Origin: Ornithodoros turicata
Lineage: Eukaryota; Arthropoda; Arachnida; Ixodida; Argasidae
Length of the DNA stretch: 64,000 nt
Assembly: GCF_037126465.1 (NCBI RefSeq)
Contig: NC_088204.1
Coordinates: 78,305,807 to 78,369,806 of the forward strand
Direction of reading: 5' to 3'
Shown: one piece after another, positions 1 through 13,800 of the stretch
How the letters are laid out: the number at the start of each line of letters is the position of its first letter
Position numbering within the stretch: position 1 is the stretch's first letter
Notes under the pieces: model-generated
The model's input: only the letters and a program-made list of their open reading frames with translations
Told to the model about the DNA's origin: nothing
Database searches by the model: none
Program-made: the position numbers and the translations under genes

Positions 1-1240
1 GTTGAGCTCTGACAAGGTGAGCGGTTTTTCGTCGCTTCTCGATAGCGCACGTCGGGTCGTTAGTTTCCGTTAGACGAGATTATTTTTACGTAGAAAACAT
101 CCCAGAGCGGGTGTCGTCTGCTGGATACTTGAACGCGATCTTGCACGCAGACGATCAAATGTTTGAAATTTACTCTTTCGCCGTGTTGTTCAATGAATAT
201 AATTTTTGCAGTCAGCTCAGGCTGGTGCTTCTTTGCAATTTTTTTTTGCCAATTTCCAGGATGAAACCGGCGCCTACTTAATTGACCGAGACCCCACTTA
301 CTTCGGACCTATCTTAAATTATTTACGGCATGGGAAACTCGTCATAAACAAGGACCTAGCTGAAGAAGGTACTTGGATTATTGACTACATACTTTTATTT
401 TGCTTATTTAGCAGTCACTCTGATCTCATTGCGTATACACAAGAAATTTCATTGATGCTCCTTCCGTCAGGGGTGCTGGAAGAGGCAGAGTTCTACAACA
501 TCACCGAGCTCATCAAGCTCGTGAAGCGGCTCATCCAAGAGCGCAACCAGCATCACAGAGCGCGGGACGCCAAGAAGCATGTGTATCGCGTGCTCCAATG
601 TCACGAGGACGAGCTCACCCAAATGGTTTCCACAATGTCCGACGGGTGGCGCTTCGAACAGGTCGGTAAGGCAGCGGAGGTTGTCGAAAAGTACGCTGAA
701 CTCGCTTTTTTTTTTCTTTTCAACAGCTGATCAACATCGGCTCTTCGTACAACTACGGAAACGAGGACCACGCCGAGTTCCTGTGCGTGGTGTCGCGCGA
801 GTACCCCGGCGCAACTCCCAACGCCACGGAGTTCGAGCCCACCGATCGTGCACAGGCGAGTAGTGCCCGTTGTTGCCGGATGTGGAGGCTTTTTTTTAAA
901 AAAATATCCCTCGGACACCACCGAGGCAAAAACGCCTCTGGCGAGCCCGCACGCTGTTTCTACCCATGCACTGTCCTGTTGGAAATGGGATTGTCCAATA
1001 GCTCATTAGTGGGGTTCTTTTTTTTTTTTTTTTTTCGCAATAGTCCCCCCCGGGACTAGGCGCCCGGACTAGGAAATAGGCGCCTCATTTATCGCGTGTA
1101 AATAGCACCCGATTTTTGCCCTCCCGAATTTGAAAAATCGTAAAACGCAAAAACTCTTCACCCTACTCATTAGTCAACACGTTTGAATATTGTCATTCTG
1201 TTCTCAACAGCTGATCCAGCAGAAGGCTGCCCGCATGTGA
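1..1240 (+). CDS. inc/KCTD5-like: KCTD2/5/17 family BTB protein (insomniac-like), 5' truncated
   Basis: This is the 3' part of a BTB/POZ adaptor of the KCTD2/KCTD5/KCTD17 (Drosophila insomniac) family. These proteins form oligomers and recruit substrates to Cullin-3 ubiquitin ligase. Exons are 1-16 (partial, encoding LSSDK), 260-368, 471-661, 727-855 and 1211-1240. The reading frame is continuous through all junctions and ends [13 protein letters not shown]. Diagnostic strings are [17 protein letters not shown] and [18 protein letters not shown] (BTB core), KHVYRVLQC, and [11 protein letters not shown] followed by [20 protein letters not shown], the family's conserved C-terminal block. The start and first part of the BTB domain lie left of the window. 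The intron after 855 appears to use a GC donor (cag|gcgagt) with a normal AG acceptor at 1209-1210. The family is certain, but which of the three vertebrate paralogues is closest cannot be decided here. Confidence 0.93.
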
Positions 1241-1608
1241 GGCCACTCAACCAAAGCCCCCACCTCACCTCCTGCTGTTGATGGGCCATTATCTGTGATA
1301 GCAACAAAAGAATCACAGCCAGTGCAATGCGTGCCGGGGAGACGCAGTAGAAGTCTTAGCACCACACACACACACACACGTTCCGTTGTGCGTCGGCCGT
1401 TACGTCAGCCTAGTGCCAAGTACCAAAGACCCCCCTCCTCCTCCTCCTCCCAACTCAAGAATCTCCTGGGAACACCGAGTCATCGCAAGTTTTTTCTAGG
1501 AAGACTTTTCCGCCGCCACGTGTTATTTTTTCGTTGTTGGCCGTCAACTCATCAGCTCCCAGCATTTCTGTGTTGTCGTTGTCACTCTGAGTGTAACACC
1601 GTCTTGCT

Positions 1609-1614
1609 AATAAA
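1609..1614 (+). terminator. Poly(A) signal of the KCTD gene
   Basis: AATAAA lies 369 bases after the stop codon. The 3' UTR before it holds a short (AC)n run near 1363-1379 and a (CCT)n run near 1434-1450. Confidence 0.6.
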
Positions 1615-2065
1615 ACCGGTCGAGAACGACGTCGCTCCGCCTGTCGGTAAATTTGGTGCAGAAGGATTCCAACCGCTTCTTGGAAGATCATGCTTTATCG
1701 TTTTTTTTTGTGTGTGTTTTTTTTTTCTGCATTTTTTTTGTAGAGAGCTACACAAAATGGATAGGATGTTTCTGCCTGTAATCTCTCGTAATTGATTGGA
1801 GTATACGTAAAGGACCCATGTGGGCATTACCATTTCTGTAATACAAGTAGTACAAGCAAACAAATTCGGGTATTTATTTTCGAGTCGAAATATTACTGCC
1901 GAAAAAAGAATATTTTTAAAAAGTGGGATAGACGCCGAAAGCACAAAAATTTACAAAATTTACACAATAACAGATGCCGAAATCCACAAATACTGTTATA
2001 AAGTGCTTACATGTAATTTTGACTGTCACAGCAATGTTAACCCCTCAAACGTCAAGATACTTTAA

Positions 2066-2283
2066 AGGGCCACTAAAATGCAAAAACAACTCTATGAAAC
2101 AAATGAAAGTGTGTGTTTCAATTAGTACAGTTCAAGCAAAATTAGTTCACACAACGCTACAGTTTAGAAGAAAAACGCTACGAAAATGGGATCCCCAAGT
2201 TTGGAATTATGACAACAAGTGCGGAATGAACATCGCGTGCAAGACAATTGGAAGTGAATTTGTTTTTCCATTTTAGTGCCCCT
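2066..2283. mobile_element. MITE with TTAA target-site duplication
   Basis: Terminal inverted repeats are AGGGCCACTAAAATG at the left and, on the other strand, AGGGGCACTAAAATG at the right. TTAA flanks both ends (2062-2065 and 2284-2287). TTAA duplications are typical of piggyBac-type elements. No transposase is encoded. Apart from this element I see nothing in 1635-2655. Confidence 0.7.
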
Positions 2284-2660
2284 TTAAGTAAAGGAGAGGC
2301 ATAGTTCTGCATAAACACTCTGTGCTAGAGTCTTATACCTAAAGTAGCTCAATGTAGTAGGTATACTTAAAAGTAGTAGGTCAATAGTCCGATGTAGTCG
2401 AGCACATTTGCATGTCCGTTGCCATTTTTGTGTACCTCATGCCAGGGAATGCACCTGTACGTGGAGAACTTTGTGGCAAACGTGCACACCACAGTGTTGA
2501 ACGCATAGAAAGCACAAAAAGCTGTGTGCCTAGATTGGGACCATTTGCTCGAAACATCTCCTTGGAGAGTAAAATGTGCCTCAGCCTAAAAATCATGCGC
2601 TAAATTAAGCCACACAAGAACCAAACAAGAGAGATAGAGTCAGGTATCAACACAGGCAGG

Positions 2661-2666
2661 TTTATT
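2661..2666 (-). terminator. Poly(A) signal of RPL10
   Basis: AATAAA on the minus strand begins only 6 bases after the RPL10 stop codon (2673-2675), so the 3' UTR is extremely short. This compactness is common in ribosomal protein genes. Confidence 0.75.
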
Positions 2667-2672
2667 GAGCCC

Positions 2673-3778
<1,106 letters not shown>

Positions 3779-3880
3779 TTACACTCGCAACATTGGTGCT
3801 TAGTAAGGGAAGTAGGATAACGAAATATCCAGATTAAACGAGATTTTCGTAGAAAACCGGAGCGTGCGACGCATACTTAC

Positions 3881-3930
3881 CAAGCAAGATGTCCGAAAGG
3901 AATCGGAAACGGAAATCGTGTCGCTACTTA
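3881..3930 (-). promoter_or_regulatory. RPL10 non-coding exon 1 and probable 5' TOP start
   Basis: On the minus strand, CCTTTCGGACATCTTGCTTG is followed by a strong donor (gtaagtatgc, 3880-3871). An acceptor (ttttag) then lies just 5' of gcaagATG. A pyrimidine-rich start is expected for ribosomal protein mRNAs that are translated under TOR control. The exact start site is inferred. Confidence 0.5.
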
Positions 3931-4839
3931 TGCTAGCGGCGGCGTTGTAATAAAAGTCATACACGAGTTTTTTTGTTACGTATAAAACAACTTGATGTAT
4001 TTTATTGGTTATGAATTAAGTTAGCATTGAATTTTATTTGTAATATATGGTTTTGAATGCACAGATTGTTTTCTTCTTGAATCGAAAATGTGGTTTTGGT
4101 TTGGCATTGGTGACACGTGACAGTAGGTGTGACCGGTGTGACGTTTGACATTAACCACGTGATCAACTGTCATGGCGGCTCTCTTGTCAAGAAACATGTT
4201 TTGAAGTCTATATGTAGGAACTTTACGAATTTTTTTGCTACTACAACGTAAGTTTTGGCGGCCCATAGCACTCGGACCGATTTGACAGACTGTTCTCTTT
4301 TGAGCCTTTGAACAGGATATTAAACGACTTGCCTTCGTCAGGACCATTACCTGTTTCGTGTCCGGTGCCAACTCGTGTGAGGCACCTCAAAACATACGAA
4401 TACCACATGCGAGGCAGTGCTACGTTTAAACCATGGGCGTAATCACAATAGCAGCCCAAGACACTACTATTGAGGTTCTCTGTATGGAGTACAAAGTTGA
4501 GCCTGTGACACGCTGGCCCTTGGATGGAACTGTTGATGCACTTCCAAAACTCTCAAATATGTTGCTATCTCTTTAATGTCTTAGCGTGGCAGTATGTCGC
4601 GTCTCTAAAAGACTCTTGCAAGTCTCCGTCTTAACACTACAGGCACACATGGCTATACAGTCCAGACAGTCGTTAATAAAGCTATGAGATTCTAGCATGC
4701 AACCATGAGGTGCACTAACTCCGGTCTTGTTTCTGCAGGTAGACAGCATGTTATTTATGTAGCCATTGTCAAGCATGGTAATATAGTTTGAGGCTGCAGT
4801 GTACAGTTTAGGTTTCAAACTACATGCACCCTCTTTCAG
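3931..4839. other. Spacer between divergent RPL10 and XPO6
   Basis: This stretch should hold the RPL10 promoter and the 5' end of exportin-6. I find no convincing coding exon. The exportin-6 non-coding or short coding first exon is probably here but cannot be placed. Confidence 0.4.
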
Positions 4840-7800
4840 GACGAAATGCTACACGCATTAACGGCATTGCTGACAGAATTTTTTAGTGCCAATGTGACGA
4901 ACGAACGAAAACGGGAAATCGGTGAGGCCCTTTATTGTTGTATTTAGTTTACAAATTTACAATCCTCGCTTGAATTCAGAAACTCTTCTGAGCGATTTTG
5001 GTCGACAAGAGGGCAGCTGGAAGCAATGCCTGTACTTTCTGACCCATACCAACGACCAGTATGTCATGATGTTCTGCCTCAATGCTCTCGAGGTGAGTGT
5101 CGTCTGCATTCGTTAGTTTCACTATCAGGGTGCGTGTCGTCTGCATTGGTTCGAAGTTGTTTCTCAACACACTCAGGGTGAGTGTCGTCTGCTTTTGTTG
5201 GAAGTTGTTTCTCAGCGCGCTTCGAGTGAGTGCCATACGCATTCGTGAATGATTTGGTTTTTGGTTGCTATTTTTTAAATCTTCCCACAAACTTCAGCAC
5301 CTAAAAAGTTGGAATCATGTGGAGGACATGTTGTTTCAGACTTTCATGTTGTCGATTAATCAGCATACTTGAAATTTTGCTTTAACATTAGACGAATATG
5401 CAGTTGTGTAACCAACCACATGACCAACATTCACCGTTACCTTGCCATCATGAACCGACATCTCGTTCGTCTGTGTTTAATGCAGGAAGCGATTGGAAGA
5501 CGGTGGTTACGAATGCTGGCAGAACACAAGGCCGAAATACGCAATGGTGTGCAGGGCTTCCTTCTTGCGCGTCACAAAGAGGTGCCCACGTTTGTTCGCA
5601 ACAAGTTATGCAAACTTGTGGTGGACATGGGACGCCTGGACTGGCCTCATTTCTATCCAACGTTTTACTCTAGTATTTTGCAGGTGAGTAAATCGTTATT
5701 TAAATGGTTTCAAAACGCATAGATGCATTTGTGCAAAACAAGGAACCCCCTTTTTTTTCCCGTTTTTTTCGCACTACAGGTTACAATAGAAATTTATGCT
5801 CTGCCTCGTCACTGTTTCTATGCTTTGTGTGTTTAACAAAGACGGTTAAGAGCATCAACTGTTTGTGCAGCCTACTGCACGAAAGTCTTGTTTTTATGTA
5901 TATAGTAAACAGTTGATGCTCTTAACCGTCTTTGTTATTTTTTATTCTGCATCGCCGGAAACTTGTGCATTGTTTGAAACTTGTAGTTCCAGTGACTAGT
6001 TACTGGAAAAGTAGCTAGCAATTGTAACTAATTACTCTTCCTAAGAAAGTACCTGTCAGCTGTAGCTAGTTCCTTTTTTTTCAGTAACTAGCTACGGTGA
6101 CTAGTTACTTCCTGAATCGTAATTTTTTCGCAGTAATTTCGGAAGGTTTTCGCATTTTCTTTCTCCTCCGCACAGGCGTACAACGCTTAGACATAAGCAC
6201 AGACTAATTAACCTTGTACACATTACTTGCTGGTGCATGTCATACACGCTGCTTTTTGAAAATCAATTAAACAGAGTTTTCGATCGTTTTGAGAGTCACT
6301 TTTGCAGTGGTTGCGTATTATTGCGTGAATTTACGGCGATCTACTGAGCAAAGCTCGTAATTCTCCTTTGTCGTGACGCTGGCCGCTGAGGAATCAGTCT
6401 TCAATCGTTTCCAGTTGTGCCAGTCAAGCGAGACGTGTCTGACCGGGTTGGTGCTTCTGAAGACTGCCTCGGAAGAGCTGGCCTGCCCTCGAGACGACCT
6501 CTCCGTATCCAGAAAAGTGGAGCTTCGTCGACTCCTTCTGGACCAGGTGCCGGCAACCCTGAACGTTGTGGCAGGTACGACGGCACCACCTAGTGTTAAA
6601 AAAAAAGGCATATTCAGTGCCTCCTTTCCTTCTTTCACAGTGTGGTTATGCAAAGTCACATTCGAGGGTCAGTTACTCGAAAGATGTGTAACAGAGTTAG
6701 CCAGCTAGCCTGTGAAGGGAGTAACTGAATTACCGTATTTTCTCGAATCTAACGCGCCCCCGATCCTAACGCGCATCTTTCTTGGGTGTGTGATAATGTG
6801 CCAAAAAACTAGTTAAAAAGTAGACAAGAACAGAAGTACAAATTTTTTGCACAGTTTCATTGTCAGAGTCGTCCGACAGCTCCTTATCGCTCTCAATGCA
6901 CCATGGCAGATCATCTTCAGTGCCGTCAAGAGCATTTGTAATGCAACATTTCTTGAATGATGTCTCCACCATATTTTGCGGCAGCCCGCTCCATGTGTCG
7001 GCGATCCAACGGGCAACGTCCTGTAGTGACGCTCGTCGTATCCGTCCAGCGGGTGTCATCGTGTGTGAATCGCTCGATAGCCACTCATTATACATTTCAC
7101 GAACTCTGTCCTTCAGAGGCTTATTCAAGCAAATGTCCAAGAGCTGTAACTGCGAGGTCATTCCTCCGGGAATGATGACAACGTCCGTATTGCACGCGCA
7201 CAGTTTATCTTTTGATCGCTCCATCTGTCGTGGACGGAGGTTGACGATGCGCCGAAATCGTTGACGGCGATGTCACGGGCGTGGTCACCCACAATTCTGA
7301 CGTGCACCCCTTACTTTCGCAAAAAAAAATTTGAAAAAAAAGTGCGCGTTAGATTCGAATAAATACGGTAGTTACCTCTCCAAAATGTAACTGGTACCAG
7401 CTACGGTTGCCAAGGCCCGATTTGACTGACGTCGATTAGCATTTGGACCGAGGTGTGAGGTACTGGAACTTGGAGATGACTTTCACCTCCAGTTCACCAA
7501 CACCAATGAGCAAAGTCTCTAGTCTTCTATTGGTCGGTTAACCTGAATGTTATATGTGGCAGTGTTGTTATATAAAGCACTGGCTACATACTGTACCATA
7601 CGTTTTGGTGTATAATGTGAGCGTTATACATACAAAAAGTGTTTTGAAGAGGCAGTGCATGTTATGTGCCGGTGTGCACTGTAGTCTTGAGTTTTTCCCA
7701 GAAGAGCATTTCCTAAGGCGATTCCTTGCCGTCTCAAGCCTTGGTCCACCCGCATGACGAAGGCATAAATCGTTAAGTGGTTGTGAAACCGTTTCCAAAC

Positions 7801-10800
7801 TTTTACAGAAATAATGTTGTAAATATTGATTTATGTTTGCTAAACATGCACATCAAAACGCTTAGTTCCTGTGATCGCACGTTACGAAACTATTGCACTC
7901 CAAAGGTCACATGTCAAGCGTCCTCCCGCTCGCGACGAGCTTCCCTCAGTAACGAAGTGAGTTCGAGGTGTCGGTGATGCTGAACTGATTTCGGAAGGCT
8001 AATGCTGTTGGGAACATGGTTGGGGAGGAACGTGAGAACAAAGAGAAGCGAGGACACCCAAGCCCACGAAAACACCGACCTTTTGTTGCATCACACTTTG
8101 ACTGCTTCGGGTCGGCTTTGCGTCTGTTATGTACGCGATACAAGGAACTTGCTCATCAACATACCCAGCCGCACTGAGAAGCACAGTGAGACACGCTCAC
8201 TCTCAACATGCTCTCGCTTACCTTGTTTTTCTTTTTTTTAAAATAAAAGATACTATAAATATAGATATAAATAAAGATCAAATTAGATCAAATTAAAAAA
8301 AAATTGATCATGGAACGAGATACCCCTTTGCAGGCATCTTGGACTCCGTGCTCGAAAAGCAGCGCCACCTGGTGACCGCCACTCCACCTCCATCCCCCAC
8401 ACACGGCCAGTCTGTCACTAATAGCTCACCCCTCCAGCAAGGTACTGGCGTTTGAAGGGTACCCGTAATAAAGGGGCGTAACGAGGGGCGTCGGCGCAGG
8501 TAACGCACTGAGCAGCATGTGGTCCGCGCTGCACAAGAGCCACCTGGAATGCCTGGAGCCCGAGGCGAGGGTGGTGTGCATTCACGCCCTTTCGTGCTTG
8601 GATCATCTGCTCTCGTGGATCCCTCTGGAGCACTGCTCGTCCAGCCTTCTCAACACTCTCTTCACTTTTGCCTCCTTTGGATGTACGCAGGAGGTACTTA
8701 AGCTACAGTTATTTCTAAAAATCTGGAGTTAGCAGGGTGAATTTTTTTTTACCCCCTGTTAGCGCCACAAAGCAACTGTGGCTACGAATAAACTGCGCAA
8801 GAGTGTGAAGTTGGGGTTAGTTGGTAAACTGACGTTGGAGCTCCAAGCAGAAAAGGACACTGACAAGGACAAGAAGGATGGAAATTGATGGATTGACACA
8901 GAAGAAAGGGCAACGCAGCACACAAGCCTCAGGTGCCTAAGAATTATGAAAGAAGGAAGTCACCGAAAAGGTTAGCCGGCTGTAGGACTCGAACCCACAT
9001 CTTCTGGATTGCCAGAAGATGGTGGGTTTTGAGTCCTGCAGCTGGCTAACCTCTTCAGTGACTTCCTTCTTTCAAGGACAAGAAGTTATTGTTCCAGTTG
9101 AAGTTCAACTTCTTCTTGTCTTTTCCCGTGTCCTTTGCTGCTTCGAGTTCCAATGTGGCTATGAGCCGTGTACAGATTCGGACAAGCGAAGAAAGGAGGA
9201 ATAAGCAAATGGGCTGGCCTTTACAGATGTGGGTTCACAAACACGCGACAACCTATTCTGTGGCCGGAGGGTCCCCGACCACACGCAGAACGAAGCTACA
9301 GTTTAAAAAAAATAGATATTTAGGAGTGATAGGAAATCATATTTTTAGGCGTTGTTTTTACCCTTACTTGTGTGGTACTGCCCCTGTCCATGTTAGACAT
9401 GAGTTACTTTCAAGTTACTTGCGAACTAATGTAGAATTTCTTGTTCTTGATCTTTCTACAATTAACTTAGATATTGATCTCACAACGGGCGGTGCAAGAA
9501 GTCTAGGAAAACCACACCAGTATTTGATGTGATGAACGAAGCATACTTTTATGGACTTCTCTAGCGACTCATTTGATGATTTTGACCTCGTAATAAGATT
9601 CTTCAACGGAGGAGCTGACATTAAAAGTTTAGGTTCCACGAGTTGTCTTCTACGCGCTCTTAGTAGAACCTCGCCAAGTTTTAATCTTAGTACACGGTGC
9701 CATCTGTCCTTACAGATACATAGCTCATTGCTATGATGAACGTCATCTTTGTATCCTGATATCTGTAATGATTTTATTTCAATTGCATTACATTCATTGC
9801 ATTCTAAACATCTCCCACTCTTCTATGCTGTCCTCTCTGTTTCTGTCCATACTGTATATTTACTCCACTGATAGCTGCAATGCCTTCCCTGTTTCGAACA
9901 TGAAATAATTTTTAAAAAATGTAATATGTAGTGCCTTATTTTATGACACAATCTTATAGTGTAGATTGTTTATAGTTAGGGCACTGTGTTTTCGCATTTT
10001 AGGTTTTGTTCTTTTGAAGATTGCGGGCATAAAAATCGGATTTTATTGGATTTCAGGACACATAAAACAGTGTAAAATCCAGCGATGGCCAGTAGTTAAC
10101 TACATGTAGTTAAACTACTAGTTAAACTACCTGATTGTAGTTAAAAAGTAGTTAACTACTTGCAGGAATGTAGTGGCAACTACTAGTTAAACTACTGTTT
10201 TAAGTAGTTAACTACAGTAGTTAGGTTACTGAAGGTAGTCCAACTACTTCCGATTTTGCCGCAAGCTTTACGGCATGACTGCGCTTCCGACGTTTACCTT
10301 GAGCTACTTGTTTGATGAGAATGGAGGTGCAGAGCAATTGTGTCGTGCATGTGTACTAAATCTTCACTTTTAATGCTTATCCAGTGAAGCCTCATTTGCT
10401 GCGAAATAATTCTGCAACTTAGTTTATCGCGTAGGCACAGAAAGAATCCCGCCGCAAGCTTTGTATTTGGCGATCGTAGCAATGGCTCGAGCCAAAGTTT
10501 ATCATTGCTCGTGATTCATATTTAGGTGTCCAAGAGCACTACAAGGGATTGGCGTTGGTGGACAACGTTAAGTAGTTATAGATGTAGCTAAACTACATTG
10601 CAGTAGTTAAAAAAGTAGTTTTAACTACTCCCCTGGAAAGTAGTTGAACTACTAGTTAAACTACTCAGTCACAAAGTAGTTAGTAGTTATAGTTAAACTA
10701 CTGTAGAAGTAGCTAGTGGCCATCACTGGTAAAATAAGGTGATATCGGGTAGAAAATAAATGGAGTCCTCCTCACATTTTAGATTGTGGAATAGCTGTGC

Positions 10801-13800
10801 TGAGTGTCGAATGCTTAACGTTCTCCAGTGCTGAATTGACACTTTTCCCCCCAAGTCTATTTTCGGGTCTTTGGGGTTTTACCCTAAGTGATGATGATGC
10901 AAATCAGGGGGTAAAAATGGGTTTCACCCTAAAACACAAGGCCCTGTTTATAAGTAAATCTAACGAGGTATGCAAATATGTTGACGATGTCCACCACTCC
11001 ACCACGAGCAATGTCGCAAAGATGCGGCAGGCCCTCGTTGAGGACTGCCTTCATACTGCCAAGTATTCCTGATGTAGCTCAGCGTGCTTTGCTCTGAAGC
11101 CCGTTCACTTCTGTCTGCCCTTTGACCTTAGTTGTCCGTGCGCCATAAAACCCCGAATCATCATTATCATCGTCATCATCAACTTCTGTCTTCCGCAGAA
11201 AACGGAGGATTCCGAGCTCGGTGAACGTGCCATGGGTTGCATCAACGAAATTCTCTCCAAGAATTGTGTTCCTACGGACCTCGAAGACTTCCTGATGCTC
11301 ATCTGCCACAACACGTTCTACCTCCTGCAGGTCCTAACTAAACGCGACTGCGGAGGAACACCTCCTGCAAGCAGCAAACTTGCAGGCCTCACTGATGTGT
11401 GAGCCTCATTGTCACGTTACTCGTTAGCGAGGCTTTTTTCTTTCTCCTACGCTTATTAGTCTCACAATTAAGTTTCAAGTGTAAGTTTGCTCGACTCGCC
11501 CTCAGGCTCAGAATTTTTGTTCTCTCGAAAACGTCGCTCGCTGTTGTTCTTTTTTCTACTTCGTTATCCCCACGTGCTGTAAAATGTGTGTCGGCAATAT
11601 ACTGCACTGCGTACACCGCATAAAATAACTGCGCCGCACTTTAACCAGTGCAACTTGCAGTGAAATGTTACAACACCCATTAAAGGGGCAGTGAAAGGCC
11701 CCATTATAATTTTTTTGTTTGCGGGTGCGGAAGGTTGTCTGAAAAAAAAAAAATTTTTCACATCCTTGCATAAAAATAATTGTCTCTGCTGACATGTGGT
11801 GTGTGTAGGGCCCTGTGAAACCCCGGTGAAACCAGTTCCCGCCCCCATTTGCAACATCGGGGCGAGACCAGAAAAACATTGAACTAACCTGGCAAAGTGC
11901 CAATTCAGCTGCCAGTACGGGCGCCAGGAATCGCCAAGCACTCCGCATTCGGCACGGCCGTTCGGCATCTGATGTTCATCTAAAATCACTTAAAAAAAAA
12001 AAAAATTCTACCCCATATCACCCTGTTTTACCCCGTTCTATGGTTCCTGAAATAACACCCGATTTTTACCCCCCTGATTTTCGAGAAACGAAAGCCCGAA
12101 AACACAGGGCCCTAGGTGTGTGCAAGAGGTCTTTTATCTGCGCACTCTCCGAAATTTCCCTTCCACGATCCCGTAAGTGAATGAGCGACTTTGTTGGTAC
12201 TTCGGGACGAAGTGAGGTCCGATGACTGCGACTCGCTCGTAGCTGCTTGCTATGCGCCACCTCGGACTGTGCCTCTAAGGCTACACAGCTTTGAAGGATA
12301 TTTCGGGGAACTTTTTCAAATTGAATTATTTCACGATAAAACACCATTCAGTGAACTTATTTTGCATGGTCACTTCTGCTGAATTGCTCGATGAATTGAG
12401 CAAGGTGTTTTTAGCACTCGTAAATGTTACTTCCTTTATCCTTTAATGCCTAAAATTGAACACACAGGAAAAATGAAAGACCAAGTTATCAGTGCACAGA
12501 CTTTACAAGTACTTGTGATATAATTCAGATGTTGTGTGATTCACAGTGTCGAAATGTTCATGCCTCGCTTGTCTTCCCAGGTACCTAGACAAGTTCACAG
12601 AGTTCCTACGTCTGTTTGTGACGTTTCATGTTCATCGCTTCGAAGACAACATCCCGGTATTCTTAGCCTTGCTGTTCGAATACACTTTTCAACAGGTACA
12701 TAATGGCCTATAAATAGGTAGTAACGTATTAATTAATTTTTATATTGACAGCCGGTTGTGGAACGCTATTTTACGTGCCTCGACATCTGGGCAGTGTTCC
12801 TCGACTTTCTGACCAACAAACGAAACAAGGACATGATGCTTCACAAGTAAGTCTCACTTGCTTAAGCGTTAGTTTGCGCATCTGTGACTTGTATCACAGT
12901 GAAATGCCGAGTGTCATCCGATATCGGTCTTTGGTCATACTTTTGGTCTGTTAAACAAATATGAGGAGATATGATGCATTACCCCTCGTTCAACTGTGTT
13001 ATAAAATTCCAAATTGGTTATTCATTGAGTGTTGATTGGCTATTGATTATTATTTTGCATCTCAGGTACAGAGACGTCCTGCTCACGTTGGTGCACGAAA
13101 TCCTCAAAAAGTCCCTGTTCAAGTTTAACCAGTCTAGTCTAGAGGAACTGGATGACGAAGCGCTCGACGACAGTGTAAGGTGGCAGAGGTTGTAGTCTGA
13201 CTACACTTTTGATATCTACTCTGTTAAGTTGCAGACGGAGTGGCAGTGCTTTCTGCAGCATAACCTAAATATCATCACCAAGATAGCAGAAATTATTCCG
13301 CATGATGTTCATGCACAAGTGGTGAGCATTGTACTCTTTTCAGTATTCATCAGAGACTCTCTGGTTGTGCTTGCATGTGGCGTTCAGATGTAGTGGAGGT
13401 GACGTCTGCCACATTAAAGAGGTTGTGACACTTTGACAGATGTGGTTCATAACATTGTGCAGGCATTGTCCTGCATGCCAGAGCGTTGAGGGAAAAAGTT
13501 CCGTGTACAGTTCCGTACACACGCTTACGGGTTTTTCCAATACAGCGAGTGTGTAGAAAAATCGAATTCGTACTGCACGTAGTCGAAAGAGAGTTGCATA
13601 TATTGGAATTGAATAATGTAAAGTATATGTAAAAAAAATGTCAGCTTGAATCTTTTTTTATGTAGGTTTGTATCAGACTCTAAAGCATTTCATGGTGCAC
13701 AAGAGAAAACACCTTGCTAAGCCTAATAGACATGGAAGCTGCCAGCTTGTGAATGGTAGAGAAGCAGTGCCGGTTATTTTAGGTTAAGTGAAGTCAGGTT

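Noticed and set aside
4433..4500. ATG-containing stretch as XPO6 first coding exon
   Set aside because: No resemblance to exportin-6 N-termini and no donor that joins in phase to 4840.
5297..5371. Possible XPO6 exon encoding HLKSWNHVEDML after the acceptor at 5296
   Set aside because: The next exon (5486-5683) continues the homology directly from exon 2, and adding this segment would end in a stop codon.
10797..11072. 91-residue ORF between XPO6 exons 6 and 7
   Set aside because: No homology, repeat-derived sequence, and the flanking exons join without it.
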